A stretch of DNA of 64,000 nt from Nannocystis bainbridge (GTDB taxonomy: Bacteria > Myxococcota_A > Polyangia > Nannocystales > Nannocystaceae), in the NCBI RefSeq assembly GCF_028368995.1, contig NZ_JAQNDL010000001.1, positions 1,116,001 through 1,180,000 on the forward strand, read 5' to 3'. Within the stretch, counting starts at the first letter, position 1. Every line of letters starts with the position of its first letter. Made by a program: the position numbers and the translations under genes. This document shows positions 16,401 to 24,666 of the stretch, piece after piece. The notes below the pieces were generated by a model, which saw only the letters and a list, made by a program, of their open reading frames with translations, did not search any database and was not told where the DNA came from.

Positions 16401-19087
16401 CGGACAAATCGCTCGATAGGGACCCAGCCCGCCGAATGCGTGCTCGTGCGCGGGAACGGGGTCCACATCGCAAACGCGAGGTGCTCGAGCGAGCGGATGA
16501 ACGCCTCCGGTGCCACCGGGTCGATCAGGCGCGCGTGACGATCGAGGTAGAATTCGAGCGCCTCGGCCGGCGGCTCGGGCGATTCGCCCTGCGGAAGCGC
16601 GATGAAGCCGCGCGGAGTGCCAGCCGCCGGCCTGTCCTTCGGCCCGTATTGGCGGATCAGCACGGCCTGCTCATGCTTGCCGGCGGGGAGTAGCTCGATC
16701 ACAGTCGCGCCGGCGAGGGTCTCCTGCCGGCAGGTCACGAGCATGATGCGGCTCGCGTCGCTCACGTGCGGCGCGAGCCGCATGCGCGTGCCCCGGAGCG
16801 CACGGTGGTCGAGTCCGTCGAGCACGAGCAGGCAGTTGCCCGATCGAACAGCTAGCCGCACGGCGGCCCGCTCCACGGGATCGAGGTCGGCGAGGAGGTC
16901 GTGGAAACCTAACTCGGAGGACCGCGCGCAGTCGTGATAGAAGACCGGAGCGCCATCGCTGATCAGCGCCTGTTGAGCCAGGCGCGCCAGCCAAGCGCGC
17001 ACGAGGGTGGTCCGGCCGTCGAACAGCCGGCCGCGAAGGACGGCGGTCTCACCCCCGTGCGTGTGCCAGCGGTCGAGCGCCGCGAGCCCGGACATGTCTT
17101 CGCCAGACATGTGACAGGCGGGATCCACGAACCGGAGCCCGACCGGGCTGTAGACGAAGTCGGACAGCTCGCGCAGCCGTGGCGCGAGAGCAGCGAGTTG
17201 CTGGATCGCACGGTCGAGAGGCACGACGTCGTGGTCGAGGATGCGGGTGATCTGCGAGCCCTCGCCGCTCAGCAGCACGACCGGAAGCAGGTGACAAGCG
17301 ACGGTGCGGGCCTCGCGGAGGTCGCTCGCGTCCGGGAGCACCGGGGTGACGAAGACGACGTGGTGCGGCGGCACGACGAGGACGGGGACGCCGCCTGGAG
17401 ACCATCCAACCCATGCCGGGCAGGAACGCCGTAGCGCAAGGAAGGTGGCAGCGATCTCGAGGTCGTCGCGCGAGCCGACCAACGCGCCCAGGTCGCGCTC
17501 CGGCGCCTCAGAGTTTGCTGTGGTCGCGCGAGCCGTCAGCAGCGCGCGCGCCGGCCACAACCGGAAGCCGCGCCGTTCGAGGTTCGTGGGTGGCGGCCTC
17601 TCGGCCGCCCAGGCGTCGACCTCGCCGTTGGCGTCGATCGCCGGGCGCGACAGGGTTGGCGCGGGCTCCTCAAAGAGTGTCGATGTCACGGCGGCAGCAA
17701 TGCGATCGTTCGGGTCGGGCTCGAGCGTCCAGCGGCGCTGTGAGCACGCGTGCTGGAGCTCGTCGCGGGCACGCTCGATCGCCATGCGCTCGTCCGCGTC
17801 CACTCCGACACGATCGACGAACCGGCGCAGCGTGTGGAGCACGCCGAGTGCCAGCTGGCGCTCCATGTCGTCCGCAGACGAGACCGTGTCCGGGAGCCAG
17901 ACATCGCGCGCCAGCATGCGCAACCGGGCAAGTCCATGCTCCCCCTGCGCGCCCTTGGCGAGGATCCGCCAGCGCTGGGCGACCTGCGGGACTGTAGTGT
18001 AGCGCTTGCAAGCGAGGGCGAGCTCGGCCTGCTGGCGCTCGCGCTCGTCATGGAAGGCGAACACGTTGGGGGTCGCCAGTAGCGACCGGGCGACACTCGC
18101 AAGCTGGCGATCGCCGGCCTCCGGCAGGATTAGCGAGTACGTGACGAGCTCGCTCGGGACATGGCTGAGGTAGGTGTTCGGACGAGTCGCGGCGGGATGC
18201 TCGAGGGACAGGTCGACGACGCACACTGCCTCAGTCTCGGCCGGCATCGGGCTGAGCCGGCTCCCGGGTAGCAGCGAGCGGCCGTCGCCAGCGCCGAAGC
18301 AGAACACGTTAGTTCCGCCGAGGCTGGCGTGGTTGGCGTACGCGACCGGCCGGTGGAAATGGCGGTAGATGTCGTCGGCGTTGTGGGCGAACAGCGGGGC
18401 GGTGTCCTTCGAGGTATACGAGGGGACGGCAATCAGGTCGCAGTCGTACAGCTTCTGGTGCTTCTCTGCCGCTGCGTCGTCGCGGTGGCGGAGGAAGTCG
18501 ATGCAGATCGCTACGCCGACCGTCATGCTGTCGCCTCCGCGCAAGGGAACCACACACGGGCGAATTTCTGAGCCCGTGTCGAGCACGGTCTCCCACTGAC
18601 TCCGCCACAGCTTGTCTTGGTATTGGACGTGGCCTTGGGGCTTGATGAATGGAGCGATCGCGCGGTTGGTCGGGGGTACGTCGGCGAAGCACTCGCGGTA
18701 AGCTGGGTCGCGCAGCAACTGTGCCGTGACGAGGTGGGTGCCGGCAACCAGTGTGCATCTGGCCGCTTGCGCCAGAGTCACAAGCCGCGGCATCAATTGC
18801 CCAGGGATGACGTACTCGGAGAAGACGATGAGGTCGACGTCCAAGGCACCGCAGAACTCGACGACGGCTTTGAGCTTGGGGAGGAGCGCGTCGCAGTAGG
18901 CGCGCGTCACGTCGCGCTGCAGACGGGCGAGAGGCCCGAGCAGCGTCGAGTCTGGCGACAGCCGCTCGCACATCTCGCCGAGGATGCAGCGGTCGATTGG
19001 TTCACTCAGGAAGTCGTGCCCGGGGGCCTCGAACGCCAGACGACCCGCGAGTTGGACGACAGCGACTCGCGCCTTCCGTTCACGCAT
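13460..19087 (-). CDS. nitrilase - STAND-like NTPase - pentapeptide - WD40 fusion
   Basis: 1875 residues from ATG 19087; the open frame continues 27 codons further but the fold begins at MRERKARVAVVQLAG. Residues 1-310 are a carbon-nitrogen hydrolase with the full Glu-Lys-Cys triad in expected spacing: Glu91 (VFSEY), Lys159 (YQDKLW), Cys195 (VAICIDF). Residues about 530-650 have no known match. A STAND-like NTPase follows, with a Walker A-like loop that lacks the usual Gly-Lys-Thr (RGRLFDGRTTL, about 685-695) and a Walker B LLVLDGLD (753-760). Pentapeptide repeats of the A(D/N)LxG type fill about 1060-1175 (FCGADLSGADLHDCDLTGAD). WD40 blades run from about 1180 to the end. The plan of effector, NTPase switch and repeat sensor is that of STAND immune or conflict proteins. 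A nitrilase as effector would imply a metabolite amide or nitrile as target; that is inference. Single gene, convergent with the HTH operon. Confidence 0.88.
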   Translation of the reverse strand: MRERKARVAVVQLAGRLAFEAPGHDFLSEPIDRCILGEMCERLSPDSTLLGPLARLQRDVTRAYCDALLPKLKAVVEFCGALDVDLIVFSEYVIPGQLMPRLVTLAQAARCTLVAGTHLVTAQLLRDPAYRECFADVPPTNRAIAPFIKPQGHVQYQDKLWRSQWETVLDTGSEIRPCVVPLRGGDSMTVGVAICIDFLRHRDDAAAEKHQKLYDCDLIAVPSYTSKDTAPLFAHNADDIYRHFHRPVAYANHASLGGTNVFCFGAGDGRSLLPGSRLSPMPAETEAVCVVDLSLEHPAATRPNTYLSHVPSELVTYSLILPEAGDRQLASVARSLLATPNVFAFHDERERQQAELALACKRYTTVPQVAQRWRILAKGAQGEHGLARLRMLARDVWLPDTVSSADDMERQLALGVLHTLRRFVDRVGVDADERMAIERARDELQHACSQRRWTLEPDPNDRIAAAVTSTLFEEPAPTLSRPAIDANGEVDAWAAERPPPTNLERRGFRLWPARALLTARATTANSEAPERDLGALVGSRDDLEIAATFLALRRSCPAWVGWSPGGVPVLVVPPHHVVFVTPVLPDASDLREARTVACHLLPVVLLSGEGSQITRILDHDVVPLDRAIQQLAALAPRLRELSDFVYSPVGLRFVDPACHMSGEDMSGLAALDRWHTHGGETAVLRGRLFDGRTTLVRAWLARLAQQALISDGAPVFYHDCARSSELGFHDLLADLDPVERAAVRLAVRSGNCLLVLDGLDHRALRGTRMRLAPHVSDASRIMLVTCRQETLAGATVIELLPAGKHEQAVLIRQYGPKDRPAAGTPRGFIALPQGESPEPPAEALEFYLDRHARLIDPVAPEAFIRSLEHLAFAMWTPFPRTSTHSAGWVPIERFVRTHAERSSQEGYWPRLDGLATLTQSLVASAQASPQPGDASEVHDWLSMQLAMRGSLIRDDPFVSPGPPTFYTLAWDPAAEYLLARHIVRALVGGDAAVLEILPLYNHAVHHAVRLSAWPQAQARLVDLLCTGLSPTQAANALLLVAADPSIGSTRERPWKLPGADLRAVHIDCLRLHHADLTGARLCGCYLRNSLFCGADLSGADLHDCDLTGADFTDAVAVDADFSGAELDRVVFRATDLRGADLSRTRAATTAPDLEGAVTEGLRIVDVAWASEHTDASAIAYDELTLAPPPQRQVSALAWSPDGHRLAVGYASGLVEVWSVGPLRCMMRWRDQSSSVRALSFSPMGDRLAVAGDDPVVSVWSLTDLSRSVALTHPAPPITGLWWEDSDTLWTFSEHPRRWCPADGILLEVLAWVPRCFEGRLVDGGRALVTVAGSIPPTLPHRQPRLTVYDRASQRLTAEHAGGVLGLTSLAPSGRSLIVVTDHKVMLRAIDEPTTTPARELLSPRFRAHPFGDLPRTGWSHDGSLFLFLSGHSLGTVVCIDTGEFALRSFPLPFATRAEALLVSPRGRRLALVLQGGVRVLDLDTTCSHSPQYPLPAEQSPQHIEWTSRGLLLRSRQFIEELDLEAGTRISRYRQVEHDPCDHNPGEDAAARQRVYRRDGVFVIECDEQKRLIVLDEVPMPPVRAEYDGESRWWFTPDGEHVLIQQPHRLNETRTDIWCTRTGRHRLHFLAPDGGAFIVLNGDGMWVFGGHPGSLILFDAPRRALLRVELHTRVCAAPDAEDLVGIDAHSGAVVRPDLAALCGRVRAQLVDSRHDLAPEDLPCVWQHEGAKGATHCAFSAARDLFAVSAWGVLELRRRSDGELLGALSTGLDQGPVVFSPDARHLACGSGAWVQIWRVDACELAATIFRHRSGALFLADGHYQPLREPYVPAPGIDGFYGRHGAKLVPLSGAGGLAADDLLATFLRDLRGPADTVA

Positions 19088-19292
19088 GGCTAGCACGGTA
19101 ACACGATGCCGCGCCTGCGACCTAGGCTCCATCCCCTGGGAAGGAACCCTTGTACCGCCTGTCGCCACGTCGGGTCTTTCGTCACACCTCTCCGCCGGCG
19201 AGCTTCCAGCTCATGAAGCGGCCAAGATCGGTCTCTTGGGCTACGTAAGGGGTCCGGACGGATACAGTTTCTTCCTCGGGTCTGAAGGTCTG

Positions 19293-20181
19293 TTAGCGGG
19301 CCGACCGGGCGCAGCGGATGCCGTACTTGAAGTCGCTGCTCGTCGGTTCGCCGGCATTGCGCGCCGAGACGCGCTCCCAGCCGAGCATCGGCAGGTAATA
19401 GTCGACGCCGCGGATCGCTCGTTTGCGGCCGAGCGGCGCGCCGGTCGGGTTGCGCTGCACCGAGGGCGAGTAGCCGCGGATGTTGGCGAGGCGGTCCTCC
19501 TCGACCCAGTCGTGGACGTGTTCGGCGAGGTTGCCGATCATGTCGAGCGCGCCGTACGGGGAGGCGCCCGCGGGGTAGGCCGACCGGCGCGAGTCCCTCG
19601 TGCCCGTCGTCCCACGCGACGGGCGGGAACTTCGGCCAGGCCGGAGAGCAGCGCGCGTCGCAGAGGTTGGCGTGGGTCGGGCCCGGCGGGTCGTTGCCCC
19701 ACGGGTAGATGCGGGCGTCGGTGCCGCGCGCGGCCTTCTCCCACTCGGCTTCGCTCGGCAGCCGCCTGCCGGCCCATGCGCAATATGCGGCTGCGTCGAG
19801 CCACCGAACGCAATTGATCGGGAGATCGGGGCGATCGGTCTTGCCCCACAAGCAGTATTCATGGGTCATGTGCTCGGTCCTGCAGGCGCCGTCGGCAACG
19901 CAGCGGCGGTAGTCGGCGAGCGTCACCTCGAGTCTGTCAATGTCGAAAGTGTCGAGCCAGACCTCATGCTGCGGTCGCTCGGCGTCTCGGCAGGCGGCGT
20001 CGTGGGAGGCGCAGCCCATCATGAACGCGCCCTCGGGGACGCGGACCATCCCCGCCGGGATCGCGGGCGGAGGGGCGGGAACAGACGGAGGGACGGGAGC
20101 GGACGGTTCGGCGACGTCCGGACGCGGTGGGACGGCGGTGCAGGCCGAGAGCAACGAGACGAGCCACGGAAGAGTGCGCAC
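19293..20181 (-). pseudogene. frameshifted formylglycine-generating-enzyme-like (SUMF1) lipoprotein
   Basis: Begins at ATG 20181 with a lipobox LLSAC (Cys14) and a Pro-rich linker. The FGE-sulfatase fold starts near residue 44 (GMVRVPEGAFMMGCASHDAA) and includes INCVRWLDAAAYCAWAGRRL, PSEAEWEKAARGTD and YPWGNDPPGPTHANLC. At about 19580 the frame changes: after GHEGLAPVG the fold resumes in another frame as AYPAGASPYGALDMIGNLAE and ends FKYGIRCARSAR at 19293. One missing or extra base explains this, so it is either a recent pseudogene or a sequencing error. Catalytic copper cysteines of true FGE are not evident, so it may be a binding member of the family. It lies 200 bp upstream of the nitrilase/STAND gene on the same strand. 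Confidence 0.8.
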
Positions 20182-20510
20182 AACGGGGAGTGTAGAATAG
20201 TTTGTCGTCAGTTGGGCGTCGCGCAGGCGGGGGCGTCGGCGGCGAGTATGGCGGCAAGCTCGAGGGCGGCCCGCGCCCGCCTCAGCGCCCGGTCGGAAGG
20301 ACCTGTGCCGTTGTTCCAGGCGCGGAGAGCCAGCGGCGGGCCGGGGCCGGCTCGCCGGCTACCTTCGTTGCCGCACGACATGCGGTGCAGCTACACACGC
20401 TCGCCCTCGCGGCACAGCAGGTTGCTGTGCCTCGTCCCATCCTTGCCCAAGAGCCGCGCCCTCAAGCTCGCCCCCGCCATTCGGTAGCAGGCATTCGAGT
20501 AACCATCGAG
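20182..20510. other. non-coding stretch upstream of FGE-like gene
   Basis: No protein-like frame stands out. The first 30 bp (GTGTAGAATAGTTTGTCGTC region) are AT-richer and may hold the promoter of the minus-strand FGE-like gene. Confidence 0.4.
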
Positions 20511-20762
20511 AAGAGCGGCCACGGGAGGCAATCGAGTAGGCTGGACGAGAGCGCGTCGAGGTCGTTGGGCACCGATACGACGAGTCCGCAACGGTATAGT
20601 CCCCTTGAAATTCTTGCTGCACCGATGACATCGTGTGCGAGCGGCAGGAGCGCCGTCCACAAGCGCGGCAACGGGGAGCAATCGAGCAGACCGGGCGAGA
20701 GCGTGTCGAGCACCGATGCGACGAGTCCGCAACATTTAGTCCCGTCGAAATTCTTGCTGCAC
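20511..20762. repeat. imperfect tandem direct repeat of about 110 bp
   Basis: Two copies, 20511-20622 and 20661-20762, share blocks such as CAATCGAG, ACGAGTCCGCAAC and GAAATTCTTGCTGCAC in the same order. The second copy lacks about 10 bp. They are separated by about 38 bp and lie just before the IS3-family element, so they could be a duplicated non-coding unit or part of an element end. Confidence 0.75.
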
Positions 20763-20838
20763 GTGGGGCGGTGCTTTTCGAGATTTAAGAGCCTCCGAGG
20801 GTGGAGCTCGGGGCGGGATCGGGCGAATAAGCGGAGGC

Positions 20839-21233
20839 ATGGATCCGATGGCGACTCAAGCACGAGAGCCCGACCCCGAGACCGCCGAGAAGGCGACCGG
20901 CCGCAGCTTCACGGCCGCGTACAAGCGGAAGATCCTCGCCCTGACCGATCACGCCAGGGGCAGATCGGCGCCATCCTGCGGCGGGAGGGCCTGTACAGTT
21001 CGTTGCTGTCGACCTGGAGGCGACAGCGGGACGAGGGTACGCTGGGGGCGTTGAAGCCGAAGAAGCGCGGACCGAAGCCGAAGCAGGACCGGGAGATGGA
21101 GCGCTTGCGCCGCAAGGTGGCGCAGCTCGAGCAGAAGCTCGAGACGGCGGAGCTGATCATCGACGTCCAAAAAAAAGTCTCGCAATTGCTCGGGATCCCG
21201 CTAGCGACGCTCGAGCCGTCCGAGAAGCTCTGA
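20839..21233 (+). pseudogene. IS3-family OrfA (HTH), frameshifted
   Basis: The start at 20839 reads MDPMATQAREPDPETAEKAT and then FTAAYKRKILALTDHA, the usual first helix of IS3 OrfA. Near 20957 the frame changes and continues as GQIGAILRREGLYSSLLSTW, RRQRDEGTLGALKPKKRGPK and a leucine zipper (LRRKVAQLEQKLETAELIID), ending PSEKL at 21233. One lost base accounts for the break. Normal length for this group is about 130 residues, which the joined parts match. OrfB starts in the overlapping frame right at the stop. Confidence 0.8.
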
Positions 21234-22346
21234 TCGCGCAGGCGGGCGAGCTGTCCGAGAGGACAGGTCTTCCACGGGCATGCGAGGCGCTCGGGGTCTC
21301 GCGGGCGACGGTGTACCGCCGTCGCCACCCCGCGCCGGCGAGGCCGCCCAGGCCACGGCGGTCTCCGCGGGCGCTGAGCCCGGACGAGCGCCAGGAGGCG
21401 CTGGCGCTTCTGCACAGTGAGCGCTTCATCGACAAGGTGCCCGAGGTGATCGTGCCGACCCTGCTCGACGAGCAGCGCTGGGTGTGCAGCGCGCGGACGA
21501 TGTATCGCCTGCTCGCCGCCGAGGGCGAGCTCCGCGAGCGGCGGCGCCAGCGGCGACACCGAGTACAAGCGCCCCGAGCTGCTGGCGACCGCGCCGAACC
21601 AGGTGTGGTCGTGGGACGTGACCTGGCTGCGAGGACCGACGAAGGGCCAATACTACTACCTGTACGTCCTGCTCGACATCTACAGCCGCTGTGTCGTCCG
21701 CGTGACCCTCGCGCGCCGCGAGACCGCCGACATCGCCGCGCGCCTCATTCGCGCCGCCTGCGACAAACAGAACATCCAACCTGACCAATTGACCATCCAC
21801 GCCGATCGCGGCGCCGTCCCGACGTCCCGCGAGCTCGCCGACCTCTACGACGCCCTCGGCGCCCGCCGCTCGCACAGCCGGCCCCACGTCAGAGACGACA
21901 ACCCGTACTCGGAAGCCCACTTCAAGACCCTCAAGTACACCCACGACTACCCCGCCCGCTTCGCCTCCTACGACGACGCCCACGCCTTCTGCGCCCGCTT
22001 CGTCGACGGCTACAACCATCACCACCGTCACTCCGGCATCGCCTTCCTGGCGCCCGCCGACGTGCATTACGGCCGCACCGAGGCCATCCTGTCCGTCAGG
22101 ACTGCCGCCCTCCACGCCGCCTACGAGGCCCACCCGGAGCGCTTCGTCCGCGGACGGTCCACGCCGCGACGACCCCCCTCCGCGGTCTATATCAACCCAC
22201 CGCGCCGCTTCGACAGCGGCCTTCGCGAGTACGACATCCATGTCCTTACGGACAGGTGCATCGCTGCCGAGGCATCCCAGGACTGCCACGCCGGTGGATT
22301 CTCACACTCACTAAACCTGGCCAGCACCGTGTCTCAAAATCATTGA
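21230..22346 (+). pseudogene. IS3-family OrfB transposase (DDE), frameshifted
   Basis: The frame is open from 21230, overlapping the OrfA stop, and has no early ATG, as expected if it is made by frameshifting or coupling. It reads LPRACEALGVSRATVYRRRH, then LLDEQRWVCSARTMYRLLAA. Near 21550 the frame changes and resumes as GDTEYKRPELLATAPNQVWS. The catalytic core follows with all three acidic residues: Asp in WSWDVTWL, Asp in IHADRGAVPTS, and Glu in NPYSEAHFKTLKY. The C-terminus is longer than usual and ends near the element boundary. Apart from the break the domain is complete. Confidence 0.8.
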
Positions 22347-22497
22347 CAGGCTCCGCTTCGAGCTGCACCTCCGCAAGGTCTTCAAGGTCGATGAGGCTCT
22401 GAGCTGGATGCTCGGGACCACCTCCTTGGAGGGAGAGCTACGCGCTCGGGCTCGCCGAAGGGTGCGGGCCGCTTCACTGCGCCGAAGTCGGAGTGAG

Positions 22498-23217
22498 TCA
22501 AAGGAGAAAGTTCCAATCGGGCTCCACTTTTTCAAATGCCCAATCGATCTCGATGGAAGGGTCTAGCTCTCTAAGAGCTTCTAGCGCATCACGTACGTGC
22601 TTTATCGGGTCCATCTTTGTTGCCTGATCGATCGGCTGGACCTTGAAATCTTTCGGATCAAGCTGAGGCCCGATCGTGGACTTATGCGGCTTATCGTGAA
22701 CTAGTCGATCTCGGATTCTGAAAAGGCTAACGATACCATTCATCGCGGTCGTGCCCGGCTTCAGCTTTTTTCCGCATCGAAGCAACGGAAATAGTTGCCA
22801 CTTTGCCGCATTGCTTCTGTCTAATGCATCGAAAAGATCTGTGTCGAGTTGACTGCCATAGTGATTAATGAACGACTCGAGCGTGAGCGCCGAAAAAATC
22901 ACCGCGACGGCAGCAAAGCGTTGTCTCTGCTCGTAGGAAGATTTTCTCATCGAGTCCGGATCCGGGTGGGTTCCGGCCGGCCAGACCATCTCCCTCTCCT
23001 GGACCTTCCCGAGCTGCGAAAAGCTTGCGCGGGCGATACGAAAAAACGTCTCGTACTGGGAAATAGAGAGGGTGATAGCCCAGTCGTTGGGCGCGACCGA
23101 GGTCGCCGGCGACACCGAAGGGCTCTCGGGCGACAGTGGATTCGCCGGCTGCTTTGCAGCTGGAGCGCTGTTGCGATCCTGACGCCGTCCTCTCCGGCTC
23201 TTGGACTCCTTGCCCAT
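22498..23217 (-). CDS. HEPN-like protein, putative RNase/toxin
   Basis: 239 residues. A basic and Pro/Ser-rich leader of about 44 residues precedes an all-helical domain. The segment RIRDRLVHDKPH gives R169-x4-H174, the R-x(4-6)-H signature of HEPN ribonucleases, placed after helices (AVIFSALTLESFINHYGSQL) as in that superfamily. No antitoxin is obvious next door: upstream are transposon remnants and downstream is the IS3 element. GC and codon use are lower than in the flanking housekeeping-like genes, which suggests transfer. Function as toxin or phage-defence nuclease is inferred from motif and setting; a non-catalytic HEPN protein is possible. Confidence 0.7.
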   Translation of the reverse strand: MGKESKSRRGRRQDRNSAPAAKQPANPLSPESPSVSPATSVAPNDWAITLSISQYETFFRIARASFSQLGKVQEREMVWPAGTHPDPDSMRKSSYEQRQRFAAVAVIFSALTLESFINHYGSQLDTDLFDALDRSNAAKWQLFPLLRCGKKLKPGTTAMNGIVSLFRIRDRLVHDKPHKSTIGPQLDPKDFKVQPIDQATKMDPIKHVRDALEALRELDPSIEIDWAFEKVEPDWNFLL

Positions 23218-23299
23218 GAATCCGAGTTTACTTCAAGACAGGCACTCTTGCGCGCAGGGGATAAGGGGAAACATGCGCACACCACGCAGCCCGCTCCGG

Positions 23300-23450
23300 C
23301 TCCGCGGCCATGTCGAGGCCGACGTGCTCGGGCGAGTGCTCGACGTGTCGGAGGGGCGACGATGATCCCGGCGTCCGTGCGGAATCACTTGCCGCTCAAT
23401 CGGCAGCGCCAGCAGATGGCGCGCGAGGGCCTCGAGATCTCGATCAGCGT
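23300..23450 (+). mobile_element. IS66 remnant: TnpA tail, TnpB start and TnpC piece fused
   Basis: The plus strand encodes VEADVLGRVLDVSEGRR and a stop, which matches the TnpA end of the IS66 copy at 24960. It is followed by ATGATCCCGGCGTCCGTGCG, the TnpB start (MIPASVR). Sequence then jumps to NHLPLNRQRQQMAREGLEIS, which resembles the middle of IS66 TnpC. The intervening TnpB and TnpC parts are deleted. Confidence 0.65.
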
Positions 23451-23537
23451 GCGTCGACCGAGAAGTGCTCGCTGCTCATCAGACCGGCGGCCTTCGCCTG
23501 GCCCACGACCAGCGCGAAGAACTCGCGGGCGACGCGC
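23438..23537 (-). mobile_element. 100-bp remnant of the IS5-type transposase gene
   Basis: This stretch is nearly identical to 30030-30110 inside the intact IS5-type element (shared block CTCATCAGACCGGCGGCCTT). On the minus strand it encodes ALVVGQAKAAGLMSSEHFSV. It is joined to the IS66 remnant at a short shared sequence, CTCGATCAGCGTGC, with one base lost just after. Similarity ends near 23537. Confidence 0.8.
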
Positions 23538-24056
23538 GACCTTGGATGCAGTATCGCAGGAGCAGGATCAATTCGCCGATTTCATGACTGTCATCAATGC
23601 GGCGCTGATCCTGCGGGTGTTCCATGATGTCCAGATCGATAGCTGACGCCCAGGGCGCCTCGTCTCGCTCGCTTCTGCTCGCCGGCGGCGATCGACGCCG
23701 AGGCGCGCTATCTCCGCCCCCATCCCCTGCAGCGCCGCCGGATCACCGCGAAGCCGCCTGTGTTGGCGAGCATCTCGGGCCCGGCGAGCCCGCGCTCAAT
23801 CGTTTGTGCGGATCGCCGAGGACCTCGCCGACCCGTCGACTGTGAAGCTCGCCGAGCCGCCGGAGCGGGTCAACTCGAACAGGCAGTTCTGCGGTGACCG
23901 CCGCACGCCACGGAGCAGGCGTCACGCGGCCTCGAGCGAGGGGTTGATCAGCCGCGATGTGTTGGGCGGTGCTGGCGCGGTGAAGCGACGAGCGCGTGGG
24001 TGGACGCGGAGCGGTTTCGAGCTGACACGGACCCCAGCCGGGGTGAGGCTTGCAGG
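23538..24056. other. remnant-rich stretch without a confident gene
   Basis: Short protein-like bits occur, for example QFADFMTVINAALILRVFHD on the plus strand ending at 23646, but no frame has a start, a plausible length and a consistent codon bias. I regard it as debris between mobile-element remnants. Confidence 0.4.
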
Positions 24057-24122
24057 GTGACCCGCGCACCGATCCTCGCTGCGCTGGTCCTCGCCGGATG
24101 CGGGGACACGGTCCGGGCGTAG
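24057..24122 (+). pseudogene. truncated lipoprotein start (21 residues)
   Basis: GTG 24057 after GCAGGGTG gives a complete lipoprotein signal peptide, TRAPILAALVLAGCGDTV, with lipobox VLAGC and a stop three residues later. It is the beginning of a lipoprotein gene whose body has been lost by a premature stop or a recombination. Confidence 0.45.
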
Positions 24123-24221
24123 CCGCGTCAGCGGGCAGCGCTCACCGGCGCCGAAGAGGCGTGGACGCAGTGGCCACGTCGCCACTTGCGCGCCGCGATG
24201 CGAGGCACAAGATGGAGCGCA

Positions 24222-24644
24222 ATGGCGCCTCTTCCGCTTCGAATCGCAAACGACCTCCCCTCGAATCCCATCCAGTTTATCGCCGAGCGGATACGCAGTC
24301 ACAAAAAAACCGATGTCTGGCTCTGGGCCGACACCCGCGCAGCTTGTTTCGAACTCCTCCTGCAACTACGCGACGAGCTGGGCGGCGAGGCTGATAGGGT
24401 CGTCAAGACGCACCATACCCTCTACCTTCGAAGTGGCGGCCGCGTCCAGGGGATGAGCCCCAAGGACCGCCCAGACGGCGAGAAGAGAATCGCGGTCTGG
24501 ATGGCGACTTCGCAGATCCCGAACGAGTACATGAGTCGCCTCATGCACCTCGGCCAGTGCGAGGAGTTCTGGGCACGACCTGGACTTGTTCCGTTGTGGC
24601 CAGACGGCTCCGACTGGCGGAAGGGCTCTGTCGAGGCAACATAG
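24222..24644 (+). CDS. hypothetical protein, about 140 residues
   Basis: ATG 24222 follows GGAGCGCA at good spacing; the open frame starts 36 bases earlier, but the coding character begins here (MAPLPLRIANDLPSNPIQFI). The protein is soluble, mixed alpha/beta, with Trp-rich and charged parts (KKTDVWLWADTRAACFELLL, DGEKRIAVWMATSQIPNEYM). No signal peptide, membrane segment or known motif. Base composition is lower in GC than the surrounding myxobacterial genes, suggesting acquisition. It ends 22 bp before the converging IS66 relic. Family not recognised. Confidence 0.6.
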   Translation: MAPLPLRIANDLPSNPIQFIAERIRSHKKTDVWLWADTRAACFELLLQLRDELGGEADRVVKTHHTLYLRSGGRVQGMSPKDRPDGEKRIAVWMATSQIPNEYMSRLMHLGQCEEFWARPGLVPLWPDGSDWRKGSVEAT

Positions 24645-24666
24645 CGCCGCCCGTCGAGCGGGAGCC

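Larger units (their letters stand above)
20839..22346 (+). mobile_element. IS3-family insertion element, both ORFs frameshifted
   Basis: The unit has the IS3 order: a short HTH/leucine-zipper OrfA followed by an integrase-type OrfB. Both reading frames carry a frame change beyond the normal OrfA/OrfB overlap, so the copy is probably inactive. Terminal inverted repeats could not be fixed. The right end probably lies near 22340-22370, where the transposase-like sequence stops. Confidence 0.8.
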
